Shown here: piece after piece, positions 14,745 through 25,100 of the stretch
Layout: every line of letters starts with the position of its first letter
Numbering within the stretch: position 1 is the stretch's first letter
Origin: Gemmatimonadota bacterium
GTDB lineage: Bacteria > Gemmatimonadota > Gemmatimonadetes > Gemmatimonadales > GWC2-71-9
Reading direction: 5' to 3'
Length of the DNA stretch: 64,000 nucleotides
Assembly (NCBI GenBank): GCA_016713785.1
Contig: JADJOM010000001.1
Location: 124,001 to 188,000, forward strand
Program-made: the position numbers and the translations under genes
Notes under the pieces: generated by a model
Seen by the model: only the letters and a program-made list of their open reading frames with translations
What the model was told of the DNA's origin: nothing
The model's database searches: none

Positions 14745-17693
14745 ATGACCCCGAGAACCGTAGGACGATGGCTGGGAGGGATGCTCGCGTTGCTCGGGCT
14801 CCTCATCCTGGCGGCGGACGGTGCCTCCGCCCAGAACACGACCGGCACGATCCGCGGCTACGTGAAGGCCGCCAGCGGCGGCCCCCTGGCCGCGGCCGAG
14901 ATCACCGCGCGGAACCCCGAGACCGGGGTGAGCCGCTCGACCACCAGCCGGGCGGACGGCTTCTACGTACTGCCGGGCCTGCCGCCGGCGCTGTACGAGG
15001 TGGCGGTGCGCCACATCGGCAACGCGCCGCAGGTGCGGCGGGTGCGGGTGCAGATCGGCGCGGTGGCGCTGGAGGACTTCACGCTGTCCGACCAGGCGGT
15101 GGAGCTCGAGGAGATCGCGGTCATCGCCGCCCCGGCGGCGGAAACCCGCACCTCGGAAGTGGCCACCAACGTCACGGCGGAGCAGATCGAGAAGCTGCCG
15201 ACTCCGAGCCGCAACTTCCTGGACCTGGCGGCGCTCTCGCCGGGCGTCACCACGTCCGAGGACCGTATCAACGGCCAGACCCGCACCTTCCAGGGTGGCG
15301 GCCAGTCCCCGAACGCCGTGAACGTGTTCATCGACGGCACCAGCCTCAAGAACGACCTCACCGGCGGCGGCGTGAGCGGCCAGGATGCCAGCCGCGGCAA
15401 TCCGTTCCCGCGCAACGCGATCCAGGAGTACCGGGTCATCAGCCAGAACTTCAAGGCCGAGTACCAGAACTCCAGCAGCTCGATCATCACCGCGCAGACC
15501 AAGTCGGGCGGCAACATCTGGTCCGGCAACGCCTTCTTCAGCTACCAGGACAAGGGGCTGGTGGCGCTCGACAGCTTCCAGCGGGCCGACAAGACCAACA
15601 ACCCGGCGTTCAAGGAGCCCGAGTACGCCCGCTACCTGGTGGGCCTGAGCGCGGGCGGCCCGCTCATCAAGGACAAGCTGCACATCTTCGGCAGCTACGA
15701 GGGGAACTACCAGAACCGGCAGAACCGGGTGGCCATGACGCCGACTCCGACCGGCTTCGCCGCGCTCGACTCGGTGGACCTGGCGGGCTACAACGGCGCC
15801 TTCACCTCGCCGTTCCGGGAGTCGCTGTTCTTCGGCAAGGCCACCTACGCGGTGAGCGCGCACTCCTCGGCCGAGCTCAGCTTCAGCACCCGGCGCGAGA
15901 CCGACGAGCGGGACTTCGGCGGCACCCGGTCGTTCCAGTCGGCGGTCAACTTCCGCCAGAACGTGTCGATCGGCCAGCTGCGGTACAACTGGTTCAGCGG
16001 CGCCTGGCTCAACGAGGCCAAGGTGGACTACAGCCACTTCCGCCGGAACCCGGAGCCCGCCACCGGGGGCCTGGCGTCGCGGATCTACCAGTACAACAAC
16101 ACCGACAACCGCATCGGCAGCGACCTGAGCACGCAGGACTTCCTCCAGAAGCGGATCGGCTTCCGGGACGACCTGACCTACTCGGGCTTCCAGGCCGGCG
16201 GGCAGCATGTGATCAAGACCGGCGTGAACGTCGATTTCGTGACCTACGATATCGTGAAGGACAACGACGGCACGCCCCGCTTCATGTACCGGGACAGCCT
16301 GAACGGGCTCTCCTACGCCTTCCGCAATCCGTACCAGCTCGTTTACGGCACCGGCAACCCGAACCTGGACACCAAGAACACCAAGATCGGGCTGTACCTG
16401 CAGGACGACTGGAGCCCGACCTCGCGCCTGACGTTCAACCTGGGCGTGCGCTGGGACTATGAAACGAACATGTTCAACACCGATTACAAGACCCCGCAGA
16501 ACGTGATCGACACGCTGACGCGGTACAACGACTCGCTGCCGAGCCCGCTGGACCTCAACCGCTACACCACCAACGGCTCCGATCGCTCGCCGTTCGGGGG
16601 CGCGCTCCAGCCGCGGGTCGGGTTCTCCTACGCGCTCGACGACGCGAACACGACCACGATCTTCGGCGGCTTCGGCATCTACTACGACCGGACGATCTTC
16701 GACGTGTCGGTGGACGAGACCCTCAAGCTCTCGCACCCCACCTTCACGGTGAACTTCGCCCACCCGGATTCCGCCCCGGGCACCGGCGAGGTGGCGTGGA
16801 ACGATTCCTACCTGGACGCCGACCGGGCCACCCTGGACCAGCTGGTGCACACCACCGGGACGCCCGAGGCCTGGCTGATCGACAACAAGGTCAAGGCCCC
16901 GAAGTCGCGGCAGTGGAACCTGGGCATCCGGCGGGTGTTCGGCAGCGTGACGGCCAGCGCCACCTACGTCGGCGTCCGCGGCGTGGACCAGCTGACCATG
17001 AACTGGGCCAACTTCGGCCTCAACCCGGACGGCTCCTGCTGCACCAGCTTCCCGATCAGCAACCACGGCTTCAGCAACTTCATCTACTCCACCAGCGACG
17101 GGAAGACGTGGTATGACGCGCTGCAGGTGCAGGTGGACCGGCCCTACCGCCGCACCAGCGAGAGGTTCGGCTGGGGCGCCGGGCTGGCGCTCACCTACGC
17201 CGAGCGCTCGGTGCAGGGCGTCGACGCCCTGGGCGACCTGTTCGCCTTTCCCAACACCAAGAACATTCCCAAGCACCCGGCCAACGACGAGAAGGTCCGC
17301 ATCGTGGCCAACTGGATCATGGACGTACCGTTCCTGTATGGCATCCAGTTCGGCGGTCTCGTCACCCTGGGCAGCGGCAACCGCTCGGACGTGGGCTGCC
17401 CGGCCCGCTTCTGCGGCACCGGCTATGAGCGCGGGGGCTTTACACCGAAGCGCTACAACTTCATTGTCCCGGGGGCGTTTGCGTACCGGATGGTGGATCT
17501 CCGCGTCCGGAAGGACTTCCCGAACTTCGGGGGCAACACCCTCGGCGTGACGGTGGACCTGTTCAACGCCTTCAACTACCAGAACTTCGGGTGCTACAAC
17601 ACCGGCTCCAAGACCGACCCGAACTTCGGCAAGGCGGGGTGCGTGGTCAGCGACGCCCGCCGGTTCCAGCTCGGCATGGAGTACGCCTTCTAA
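14745..17693 (+). CDS. Oar-type TonB-dependent receptor
   Basis: An outer-membrane transporter of 982 residues. A signal peptide (GGMLALLGLLILAADGASAQ) is followed by a carboxypeptidase-regulatory-like domain (TIRGYVKAASGGPLAAAEIT, residues ~35-105). A plug follows (EEIAVIAAP; EQIEKLPTPSRNFLDLAALSPG), then a beta-barrel ending in the terminal phenylalanine (RFQLGMEYAF). The ATG at 14745 has a strong Shine-Dalgarno (GGAGGAAAGG); the frame's earlier ATG at 14706 gives a non-signal leader and is rejected. There is no SusD partner, as is usual for Oar-type receptors outside Bacteroidota. Its place inside a LacI-controlled glycosidase/ABC operon suggests that it imports a glucan or oligosaccharide, using TonB energy. 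Confidence 0.92.
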   Translation: MTPRTVGRWLGGMLALLGLLILAADGASAQNTTGTIRGYVKAASGGPLAAAEITARNPETGVSRSTTSRADGFYVLPGLPPALYEVAVRHIGNAPQVRRVRVQIGAVALEDFTLSDQAVELEEIAVIAAPAAETRTSEVATNVTAEQIEKLPTPSRNFLDLAALSPGVTTSEDRINGQTRTFQGGGQSPNAVNVFIDGTSLKNDLTGGGVSGQDASRGNPFPRNAIQEYRVISQNFKAEYQNSSSSIITAQTKSGGNIWSGNAFFSYQDKGLVALDSFQRADKTNNPAFKEPEYARYLVGLSAGGPLIKDKLHIFGSYEGNYQNRQNRVAMTPTPTGFAALDSVDLAGYNGAFTSPFRESLFFGKATYAVSAHSSAELSFSTRRETDERDFGGTRSFQSAVNFRQNVSIGQLRYNWFSGAWLNEAKVDYSHFRRNPEPATGGLASRIYQYNNTDNRIGSDLSTQDFLQKRIGFRDDLTYSGFQAGGQHVIKTGVNVDFVTYDIVKDNDGTPRFMYRDSLNGLSYAFRNPYQLVYGTGNPNLDTKNTKIGLYLQDDWSPTSRLTFNLGVRWDYETNMFNTDYKTPQNVIDTLTRYNDSLPSPLDLNRYTTNGSDRSPFGGALQPRVGFSYALDDANTTTIFGGFGIYYDRTIFDVSVDETLKLSHPTFTVNFAHPDSAPGTGEVAWNDSYLDADRATLDQLVHTTGTPEAWLIDNKVKAPKSRQWNLGIRRVFGSVTASATYVGVRGVDQLTMNWANFGLNPDGSCCTSFPISNHGFSNFIYSTSDGKTWYDALQVQVDRPYRRTSERFGWGAGLALTYAERSVQGVDALGDLFAFPNTKNIPKHPANDEKVRIVANWIMDVPFLYGIQFGGLVTLGSGNRSDVGCPARFCGTGYERGGFTPKRYNFIVPGAFAYRMVDLRVRKDFPNFGGNTLGVTVDLFNAFNYQNFGCYNTGSKTDPNFGKAGCVVSDARRFQLGMEYAF

Positions 17694-17709
17694 GTCACCT
17701 CACCACAAG

Positions 17710-17737
17710 CCGCGGGGGGCCTTCCGGCCCTCCGCGG
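17710..17737 (+). terminator. Attenuating hairpin after the TonB receptor gene
   Basis: CCGCGGGGGGCC and GGCCCTCCGCGG form a 12-bp stem with one mismatch around a TTCC loop, 17 bp after the receptor stop codon and 29 bp before the GH144-like gene. Since the following genes lie on the same strand, it may reduce rather than end transcription, giving more receptor than enzyme message. Confidence 0.5.
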
Positions 17738-17765
17738 TGCTTCACCCCCTGCGCGGGGCTCCCCC

Positions 17766-19190
17766 ATGTCCTTCCGTCGCGGCACCCCCGTGCTGGCCCT
17801 GTGCCTTCCGCTGCTCGCCGCCGCGTGCGGCGACGCCCCCGGCCCCGCGGCCGCCGCCCCACCGACCGCCCTGGAGCTGGCGTTTCTCGACACCCTCGAG
17901 CAGCGCACCTTCAACTTCTTCTGGGAACGCACCGACCCCACGACCGGCCTGACGCCGGATCGCTGGCCCACGCCGAGCTTCTCGAGTATCGCCGCGGTGG
18001 GGTATGCCCTCACCGCCTACCCGATCGGCGTCGAGCGGGGCTACATCACCCGGGCCGAGGCCGCCGAGCGCACCAAGACCACCCTCGCGTGGTTCTGGCA
18101 AGCGCCCCAGGGACCGGACGCGACCGGGATGAGCGGCCACCAGGGGTTCTTTTACCATTTCCTCGACATGCCCTCGGGCGCCCGCTTCCGCGACGTGGAG
18201 CTGTCGACGATCGACACCGCGCTCCTGCTGGCGGGGGTGCTGTTCTGCCGCGAGTACTACGATGGCCCTGACGCCACCGAGACCGGCATCCGCGCCCTGG
18301 CCGACTCGCTCTACCGCCGGGCCGACTGGCAGTGGGCGCAGCGGACCCCGCCCCTGGTGAACATGGGCTGGAAGCCGGAGGACGGCTGGCAGCCGCTCGA
18401 CTGGCGGGGCTACGACGAGGCCATGATCGTCTACCTGCTGGCCCTGGGCTCCCCCACCCACCCGGTGGACAGCACCGCCTGGGCGGCGTGGAGCGCCACA
18501 TACCAGTGGGGCACGTACCACGGCCAGGCCCACGTCGGGTTCGCGCCGCTGTTCGGGCACCAGTTCTCCCACGTGTGGGTGGACTTCCGTGGCATCCAGG
18601 ACCCCTACATGCGGTCGCGGGGCCTCGACTACTTCGAGAACAGCCGCCGGGCCACGCTGGCGCAGCGGGCCTACGCCATCGCCAACCCCGACGGGTGGCG
18701 CGGCTACGGGAAGGACGCGTGGGGGATCTCGGCGTCCGACGGCCCGGCCGACGTCACGCTGCCCTACAATGGCCGGGACCGGCGGTTCTTCACCTACGCG
18801 GCGCGGGGGGCCTCCTTCACCGAGGTCCGGGACGACGGCACGATCTCCCCGATGGCCTCCGCCTCGTCCCTGCCCTTCGCGCCGGAGGTGGTGCTCCCCA
18901 CCCTGGTGGCCATGCGTGAGACCTACGGCGACGCGCTCTTCGGCCAGTACGGCTTCGTCGATGCCTTCAACCCCACCTTCCAATTTCCCGGCGTGACGCC
19001 GAGCCAGGGGCGCATCGTGCCCGGTGTGGGGTGGTTCGATACCGACTACCTCGGCCTGGATCAGGGGCCCATCGTCGCCATGACCGCGAACTACCGCCGC
19101 GACTTTGTCTGGAAGTACATGCGGAAGAGCCCGTACCTCATCCAGGGGCTGCGCCGCGCGGGGTTCACCGGAGGGTGGCTGGGCTCGTGA
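17766..19190 (+). CDS. GH144-like glucanase lipoprotein (glycoamylase domain)
   Basis: A 474-residue lipoprotein: the signal peptide ends in a lipobox (LLAAACGD). The rest is the (alpha/alpha)6 glycoamylase-type domain (QRTFNFFWERTDPTTGLTPD; SSIAAVGYALTAYPIGVERG; GFFYHFLDMPSGARF; VNMGWKPEDGW; YDEAMIVYLLALGSPTHPVD; FVDAFNPTF; LDQGPIVAMTANYRRDF). This domain occurs in the characterised endo-beta-1,2-glucanases of family GH144 and in cyclic beta-1,2-glucan synthases. A likely role is cleaving beta-1,2-glucan in the periplasm into sophorooligosaccharides for the ABC importer encoded next. The stop codon overlaps the GTG start of the binding-protein gene. Confidence 0.82.
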   Translation: MSFRRGTPVLALCLPLLAAACGDAPGPAAAAPPTALELAFLDTLEQRTFNFFWERTDPTTGLTPDRWPTPSFSSIAAVGYALTAYPIGVERGYITRAEAAERTKTTLAWFWQAPQGPDATGMSGHQGFFYHFLDMPSGARFRDVELSTIDTALLLAGVLFCREYYDGPDATETGIRALADSLYRRADWQWAQRTPPLVNMGWKPEDGWQPLDWRGYDEAMIVYLLALGSPTHPVDSTAWAAWSATYQWGTYHGQAHVGFAPLFGHQFSHVWVDFRGIQDPYMRSRGLDYFENSRRATLAQRAYAIANPDGWRGYGKDAWGISASDGPADVTLPYNGRDRRFFTYAARGASFTEVRDDGTISPMASASSLPFAPEVVLPTLVAMRETYGDALFGQYGFVDAFNPTFQFPGVTPSQGRIVPGVGWFDTDYLGLDQGPIVAMTANYRRDFVWKYMRKSPYLIQGLRRAGFTGGWLGS

Positions 19191-20464
19191 ACCGCGCCGG
19201 CGCGGCAGCCCTCCTGGCGGCGCTGCTGCTGGGCTGCGGGGGTGAGCGCGGCGCACCTGCGACCACGCTCCGCTTCTGGGCCTTCGGGCGCGAGGGCGAG
19301 GTGGTGCAGGCGCTGGTGCGCGACTGGGAGCGCGGGCACCCGGGGGTGCGGGTCGAGGTGCAGCAGATTCCCTGGAGCGCGGCGCACGAGAAGCTCCTCA
19401 CCGCGCACGTGGGCCACGCCACCCCGGACCTGGCACAGCTGGGCAACACCTGGGTCCCGGAGCTCGTGACCCTGGACGCCCTGCTCCCGCTCGACAGCCT
19501 GCAGCGCGCCGCGGCGGACATGGACACCAGCGGGCATTTCCCCGGGATCTGGGCCACCAACGTGGTGGACGGCCGGCTGTGGGGGATCCCGTGGTACGTG
19601 GATACGCGGGTGCTCTTCTACCGCCGGGACCTCCTGGCCCGCGCGGGCTACGCCCGCATGCCGGAGGACTGGGCCGGCTGGCTCGAGGCCATGCGCGCGC
19701 TCAAGCGGCTGGGGGGCGAGCGGCGGTACGCCATCTTCCTCCCGCTCAACGAGTGGCCGCCGCAGGCCATCCTCGGGCTGCAGCAGGGCTCCCCGCTGCT
19801 CACCGCGGACGGGCGCGGCGCCTTCGGCGACAGCGCCTTTGCGCGGGCGTTCGACTTCATGCTCAACCTGTACCGCGAGGGGCTGGCGCCGCCGGTGTCC
19901 AACACCGAGATCGCCAACCTCTACCAGGAGTTCGCCCGGGGCACGTTCAGCATGTACATCAGCGGCCCCTGGAACCTGGGCGAGTTCCGCCGCCGCATTC
20001 CCGCCGACCAGCAGCACGCCTGGGCCACCGCGCCGCTCCCCGGCCCCACCGGCGCGGCCTCCGGCGTGTCGCTCGCCGGCGGGGCGAGCCTGGTGATCTT
20101 CCGCGCCTCGCGGCAGCAGGCGCTGGCGTGGGACCTGGTCCGCTACCTCTCCCAGCCGGCCCAGCAGGCGCGGTTCTACCACCTGACCGGTGACCTCCCC
20201 GCCCGCCGGGAGGCCTGGGCCGACAGCGCGCTGGCTGCCGACAGCGCGGCGGCCGCCTTCCGGGTGCAGCTCACCCGCGCCGTCCCGACGCCGATGGTCC
20301 CGGAGTGGGAGCAGGTGACCACCAAGATCATGGACCAGACGGAGGCGGCGGTGCGCGGCGGAGTGACGCCGGCCGAGGCGCTCGCCGCGCTCGACCGCGA
20401 GGTGGACCGGCTGCTCGAGCGGCGGCGCTACCTGCTGGCCCGGCGGCCGGGGCCGGAGCGGTGA
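19187..20464 (+). CDS. ABC sugar-binding lipoprotein
   Basis: A 425-residue extracellular solute-binding protein (family 1). GTG 19187 overlaps the stop of the glucanase gene; the signal peptide ends in a lipobox (LAALLLGCGG). Family features: TTLRFWAFGREGEVVQALVR, VRVEVQQIPWSAAHEKLLTA, PDLAQLGNTWVPELVTLDAL, GRLWGIPWYVDTRVLFYRRD, ARGTFSMYISGPWNLGEFRR and ASGVSLAGGASLVIF. It captures the oligosaccharide released by the upstream glucanase (inferred). Its stop overlaps the start of the first permease (GTGA), so the transporter genes are translationally coupled. A sugar rather than peptide ligand is supported by family and context. Confidence 0.9.
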   Translation: MNRAGAAALLAALLLGCGGERGAPATTLRFWAFGREGEVVQALVRDWERGHPGVRVEVQQIPWSAAHEKLLTAHVGHATPDLAQLGNTWVPELVTLDALLPLDSLQRAAADMDTSGHFPGIWATNVVDGRLWGIPWYVDTRVLFYRRDLLARAGYARMPEDWAGWLEAMRALKRLGGERRYAIFLPLNEWPPQAILGLQQGSPLLTADGRGAFGDSAFARAFDFMLNLYREGLAPPVSNTEIANLYQEFARGTFSMYISGPWNLGEFRRRIPADQQHAWATAPLPGPTGAASGVSLAGGASLVIFRASRQQALAWDLVRYLSQPAQQARFYHLTGDLPARREAWADSALAADSAAAAFRVQLTRAVPTPMVPEWEQVTTKIMDQTEAAVRGGVTPAEALAALDREVDRLLERRRYLLARRPGPER

Positions 20465-21354
20465 GCCGCCCCGAGGCGCGGGCGGAATCGCGGGCGGGGT
20501 GGCTCTTCATCACGCCCGCCCTGGCCCTCATCACGGTGTTCTTCGTCCTGCCGGTGCTGGCGGCCTTCGGGCTCTCGTTCACCGACTTCGACATCTACTC
20601 CATCGGCGATCCGGGGAGCACGCGGTTCATCGGCCTCGGGAACTACCGCACCCTGTGGGACAGCCCGCTCTTCTGGACGGCGCTCCGCAATACCACCTGG
20701 TTCGTGGTGCTGGGCGGGCCGCTCTCGGTGCTGGCCTCGCTGGTGGCGGCGGTGCTGGTGCACTCGAAGCTGGTGCGGTTCCGCCCGCTCTTCCGGAGCG
20801 CCTTCTTTGCCCCGTGGGTCACCACGCTGGTGGCGGTGGCGCTGGTGTGGCGCTACGTCTACCACCCGCAGTACGGCCCGCTCAATGCGCTGCTGCAGGC
20901 CGTGGGGCTGCCGGCCATCGACTGGCTGGGCCACCCGGCGTGGGCCATGCCGGCGATCGTGCTGGTCTCGGTGTGGAAGAACTTCGGCTACAACATGCTG
21001 GTGTTCCTGGCCGGCCTGTCGAACATCCCCGAGGAGCTGTACGAAGCGGCGGAGCTCGATGGCGCGGGGGCGTGGCACCGGTTCCGGCACGTGACCGTGC
21101 CGATGCTCGGGCCGACCTTCGTCTTCGTGGGCGTGGTCACGATGATCGCGAGCTTCCAGGTCTTCAGCGAGCCGTACGTGATGACGCAGGGCGGGCCGCT
21201 CAAGAGCACCCTCACCCTGATGCTGCTCATGTACGAGGAGGGCTTCCGCTGGTGGCGGCTGGGCTTCGCCACCGCGATCGCGGTGGTCCTCTTCCTTTTG
21301 ACCCTGGCCGGGACGCTGATCCAGCTGCGGCTGCGGCGGGAGCCCGTGGCATGA
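20461..21354 (+). CDS. ABC sugar permease, MalF/UgpA type
   Basis: A 297-residue inner-membrane permease with six hydrophobic helices. The coupling-helix (EAA) motif is EAAELDGAGAWHRFRHVTVP, which contacts the ATPase. GTG 20461 overlaps the binding-protein stop. The open frame extends to 20305, but this upstream part lies within the binding-protein gene in another frame. It heterodimerises with the MalG-type permease downstream, whose ATG overlaps its stop. Confidence 0.92.
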   Translation: MSRPEARAESRAGWLFITPALALITVFFVLPVLAAFGLSFTDFDIYSIGDPGSTRFIGLGNYRTLWDSPLFWTALRNTTWFVVLGGPLSVLASLVAAVLVHSKLVRFRPLFRSAFFAPWVTTLVAVALVWRYVYHPQYGPLNALLQAVGLPAIDWLGHPAWAMPAIVLVSVWKNFGYNMLVFLAGLSNIPEELYEAAELDGAGAWHRFRHVTVPMLGPTFVFVGVVTMIASFQVFSEPYVMTQGGPLKSTLTLMLLMYEEGFRWWRLGFATAIAVVLFLLTLAGTLIQLRLRREPVA

Positions 21355-22175
21355 GCCGCCGCCTGCTCCGCACGGTGCTGCTGCACGCCCTGCTGCTCGT
21401 GGGCGCGGGCTTCGCCGCGGGGCCGCTCCTGTGGATGGTGTCGGCCAGCCTCATGGCGCCCGGCGAGGCCAACCACGCGCCGCCCCCGCTCGTCCCCTCC
21501 GACCCGACGCTGGAGCACTACCGCGCGCTGTTCGAGAGCCAGCACCTCGGCCGCTACTTCCTCAACAGCCTGATCATCGCGGTGGGCGGCACCCTCCTCG
21601 GGGTGCTGCTCACCGGGATGGCGGGGTACGCCTTTGCCAAGCTGCGCTTCCGGGGGCGGCAGCCGCTCTTCCGGGCCCTGCTCTACGGGATGGTGGTCCC
21701 GGGCCAGGTGGCGATGCTGCCGATGTTCCTCCTGCTCCGCGAGATGGGGCTCATCAACACGCTGTTCGGCGCGATGATCCCGGTGCTCGCCCCGATCTAC
21801 GGCATCTTCCTGGTGCGACAGTACGCCCTCTCCATCCCGGACGACCTGCTCGACGCGGCGCGCCTCGATGGCGCCGGGGAGTGGCGGCTGTTCCGCTCGG
21901 TGGTGCTGCCGGCGATCGCCCCGGTGCTCGCCACCCTCGGCGTGTTCACCTTCCTGTCCGCGTGGAACGACTTCATGTGGCCGCTGATCGTCCTCAGCGA
22001 CGACCGGCGCTACACCCTGCCGGTGGCGCTGGCCAACCTGGCCGGCGAGCACGTGCAGGACGTGGAGCTGATCATGGGGGGCGCGGTGGTGACGGTCTTG
22101 CCGGTGTTCGTCGCCTTCCTCTTCCTGCAGCGCTACTACATCCAGGGCATCATGGCCGGGAGCGTGAAGGGATGA
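21351..22175 (+). CDS. ABC sugar permease, MalG/UgpE type
   Basis: A 274-residue permease with six membrane segments and the EAA motif DAARLDGAGEWRLFRSVVLP. Family signatures include SLIIAVGGTLLGVLLTGMAG and FTFLSAWNDFMWPLIVLSDD. The ATG at 21351 overlaps the MalF-type stop (ATGA), and its own stop overlaps the ATG of the large glycosidase-like gene at 22172. No ATPase follows here; the MalK-type gene at 30573 is the obvious partner. Confidence 0.92.
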   Translation: MSRRLLRTVLLHALLLVGAGFAAGPLLWMVSASLMAPGEANHAPPPLVPSDPTLEHYRALFESQHLGRYFLNSLIIAVGGTLLGVLLTGMAGYAFAKLRFRGRQPLFRALLYGMVVPGQVAMLPMFLLLREMGLINTLFGAMIPVLAPIYGIFLVRQYALSIPDDLLDAARLDGAGEWRLFRSVVLPAIAPVLATLGVFTFLSAWNDFMWPLIVLSDDRRYTLPVALANLAGEHVQDVELIMGGAVVTVLPVFVAFLFLQRYYIQGIMAGSVKG

Positions 22176-25100
22176 TCGCCGCACTGCTGCTGGTGGCCGG
22201 GCTGGGCGGCCAGGCCGACACCCTCGCGCCACGGCTGCTCGACAGCTTCGAGCGGCCGGAGGCGTGGAGCGCCCACCCCGCGGATGGCGTGCGGGCCACG
22301 CTGCGGGGCGAGCTGGGGCACCGCGGCCACGCGCTGCGGATGGACTTCGACTTCCAGGGCGGCGGCGGCTACGCGATCGCCCGCCGCACGCTGCCGGTCG
22401 ACCTCCCCGCCAACTACGCCTTCACCTTCTGGCTCCGCGCCACCGGGCCCGCGAACACCCTCGAGTTCAAGCTGGTCGACGCCTCGGGAGAGAACGTCTG
22501 GTGGTACACCGAGCGGGACCGGTCCTTCGACGGCGTCTGGCGACGGGTGACGATCCGCAAGCGCCAGATCACCTATGCCTGGGGCCCGCAAGGGGGCGGG
22601 GAGCTGGGCCACGTCGCGGCGCTGGAGCTGGTGATCACCGCCGGCCGGGGGGGCCGCGGCACCGTCTGGTTCGACGAACTGGAACTCACCCCCCTCCCCG
22701 TGGCCGGTCCCTACACCGGCGCCCCGCTGGCCCGGGCCTGGAGCAGCCTCCGGGGCGCTCCCGCCGCCCTGGCCGTCGATGGCGATACCTCGACCGCCTG
22801 GCGCAACGCGGCGGGCGGGGCCCGCGACACGGCGACCGGCGGCCCGCCGCGCGCCCTGACCATCGACTTCGGGCGGCCGCGAGAGTTCGGCGGCCTTTCC
22901 CTCTTCTGGCGCCCGGGCGGGGCCTCCGCCACCTACGACGTGCAGCTCTCCGACGACGGGCGCGCCTGGCGCACGGTGCGCCGGGTGACCGAGGGCAACG
23001 GTGGCCGCGATGACCTCCAGCTCCCGGACACCGAGACCCGGTGGCTCCGCCTGCTGCTCCGCGACGCGCTGGCCGGTCGCCGCTTTGCGCTGGGCGAGGT
23101 CGTGGTGCAGCCGCTGGCGTGGGGCGCCACCCGCAACGCCTTCTTCGGGGCGCTTGCGGCGTTGGCCCCCGCGGGCAGCTTCCCCCGGTACTGGAGCGGC
23201 CGACGCGCGTACTGGACCGTCGTGGGCCTCGATGCCGCGCGCGAGGAGGCGCTCTTCGGCGAGGATGGCGCGGCCGAGGTGGGCAAGGGCGACTTCTCGG
23301 TGGAGCCGTTCCTGCGGGACGGGGGCCGGACCCTCAGCTGGCACGACGTCATCCCCGAGCCCACGCTCGAGGATGGCGTGCTGCCCATCCCCTCCACTAC
23401 CTGGCGCATGCCAGGGCTCTCGCTCACCGTCACCGCCTTCGCCGTCGGGGAGCCGAGCCACCCGAACCTGGTGCTGCGCTACCGCCTGCGGAACGAGGGT
23501 CAGGCGCCGCGCACCCCGACGCTCTATGCGGCGGTCCGGCCCTTCCAGGTGAACCCGCCCAGCCAGTTCCTGAATACCAGCGGTGGCGCCGCCCGCATCG
23601 ACAGCGTGCGGTGGACCGGCCGGGCCCTCAAGGTGAACGCGGACCGCCTGGTGATCCCGCTGACCCGGCCCGGGGCGGTGGGGGCCACCAGCTTCGATGC
23701 CGGCGAGATCGCGTCCCACCTGCTGCGGGGCACGCTCCCCGTGGCGACCCGTGCCCGCGACCCCTTCGGTGCCGCCTCGGCGGCGCTGGCGTGGCCGCTG
23801 ACCCTCGGGCCGGGCGATTCGGCGTCCGTCTATCTCGAGGTGCCGCTCACTCCCGGTGGCCGCCAGGCCCTCCCGGCCAACGATCCCGCGGTCGTGGAGC
23901 AGGCACTCGCCGAGACCCGCGGCTGGTGGCACGAGCGGCTGGAGCGGACCCGGATCCTGCTGCCGCCCTCGGGCGGGCACCTGGCCCGGACCATCGAGAG
24001 CACGCTCGCGTGGATCCTGGTCAATCGCGATGGCCCGAGCATCCAGCCCGGGTCGCGCAGCTACGAGCGCTCCTGGATCCGGGACGGCTCGCTCACCTCG
24101 GCGGCGCTGCTCCGGTTCGGGCACCCGGAGGTGGTGCGGGACTTCGTCCGCTGGTTCGCCGGCTTCCAGTATCCCAGCGGCAAGGTGCCCTGCTGCGTCG
24201 ACGCGCGCGGGGCCGATCCCGTGCCCGAGCACGACAGTCATGGCCAGCTGGTGTACCTGGTGGCCGAGTACTGGCGGCACACCGGCGACACCGCGCTGGT
24301 GCGAGAGCTGTGGCCGCACGTGACCGCCGCGGTCAGTTACCTCGACTCGCTGCGCCAGACCCGCCGGACCGGGGAGTATCGCTCGGGGCCCGGGGAGGTA
24401 TTCTTCGGCCTGCTCCCGCCCTCGATCAGCCACGAGGGGTACTCCGCCAAGCCCATGCACTCGTACTGGGACGACATCTTCGCGCTGCGGGGGTTCACCG
24501 ACGCGGCCCGGATGGCCGAGGTCCTGGGTGATGCCGCGGCGGCCAGCCGCTACGGCGCGCTGCGCGACGCGTTCCGCGCCGACCTGCTCGCCTCGTGGGC
24601 GCGGGTGATGGCGCGCGACGGCATCGACTACCTCCCCGGGGCCGCCGACCTCGGCGACTTCGACGCCACCTCCACCACGGTGGCGGTGTCGCCGGGCGGG
24701 CTGCAGGGGATCGTGCCCGACGCGGCCCTCCGCGCCACCTTCGCGCGCTACTGGCGGCAGGCGCGTGCCCGGGCCGACAGCGGCAGCACCTGGGAGAACT
24801 ACACGCCGTACGAGCTGCGGACGGTGGGGACCCTGCTCCGGCTGGGGTGGCCCGACCGCGCCCGGGCGCTGCTGGAGCAGTTCCTGGCCGACCAGGAACC
24901 GACGGGCTGGAACCAGTGGCCGGAGGTGGTCTGGCACGACCGCCGCGTGCTCAAGTTCATCGGGGACAGCCCGCACACCTGGGTGGGATCGGATTTCCTC
25001 CGCTCCGCCGCAGACCTCTTTGCCTACGAGGATGAGGCGGACGGGTCGCTGGTGCTCGGCGCCGGGCTCGATCCCCGCTGGCTCGAGGGCGAGGGGGTCC

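Noticed and set aside
14721..17276. 851-codon open frame antisense to the TonB receptor
   Set aside because: It mirrors a strong real gene; it is Val/Arg/Gly/His-rich without domain motifs, as expected from high third-position GC on the other strand.
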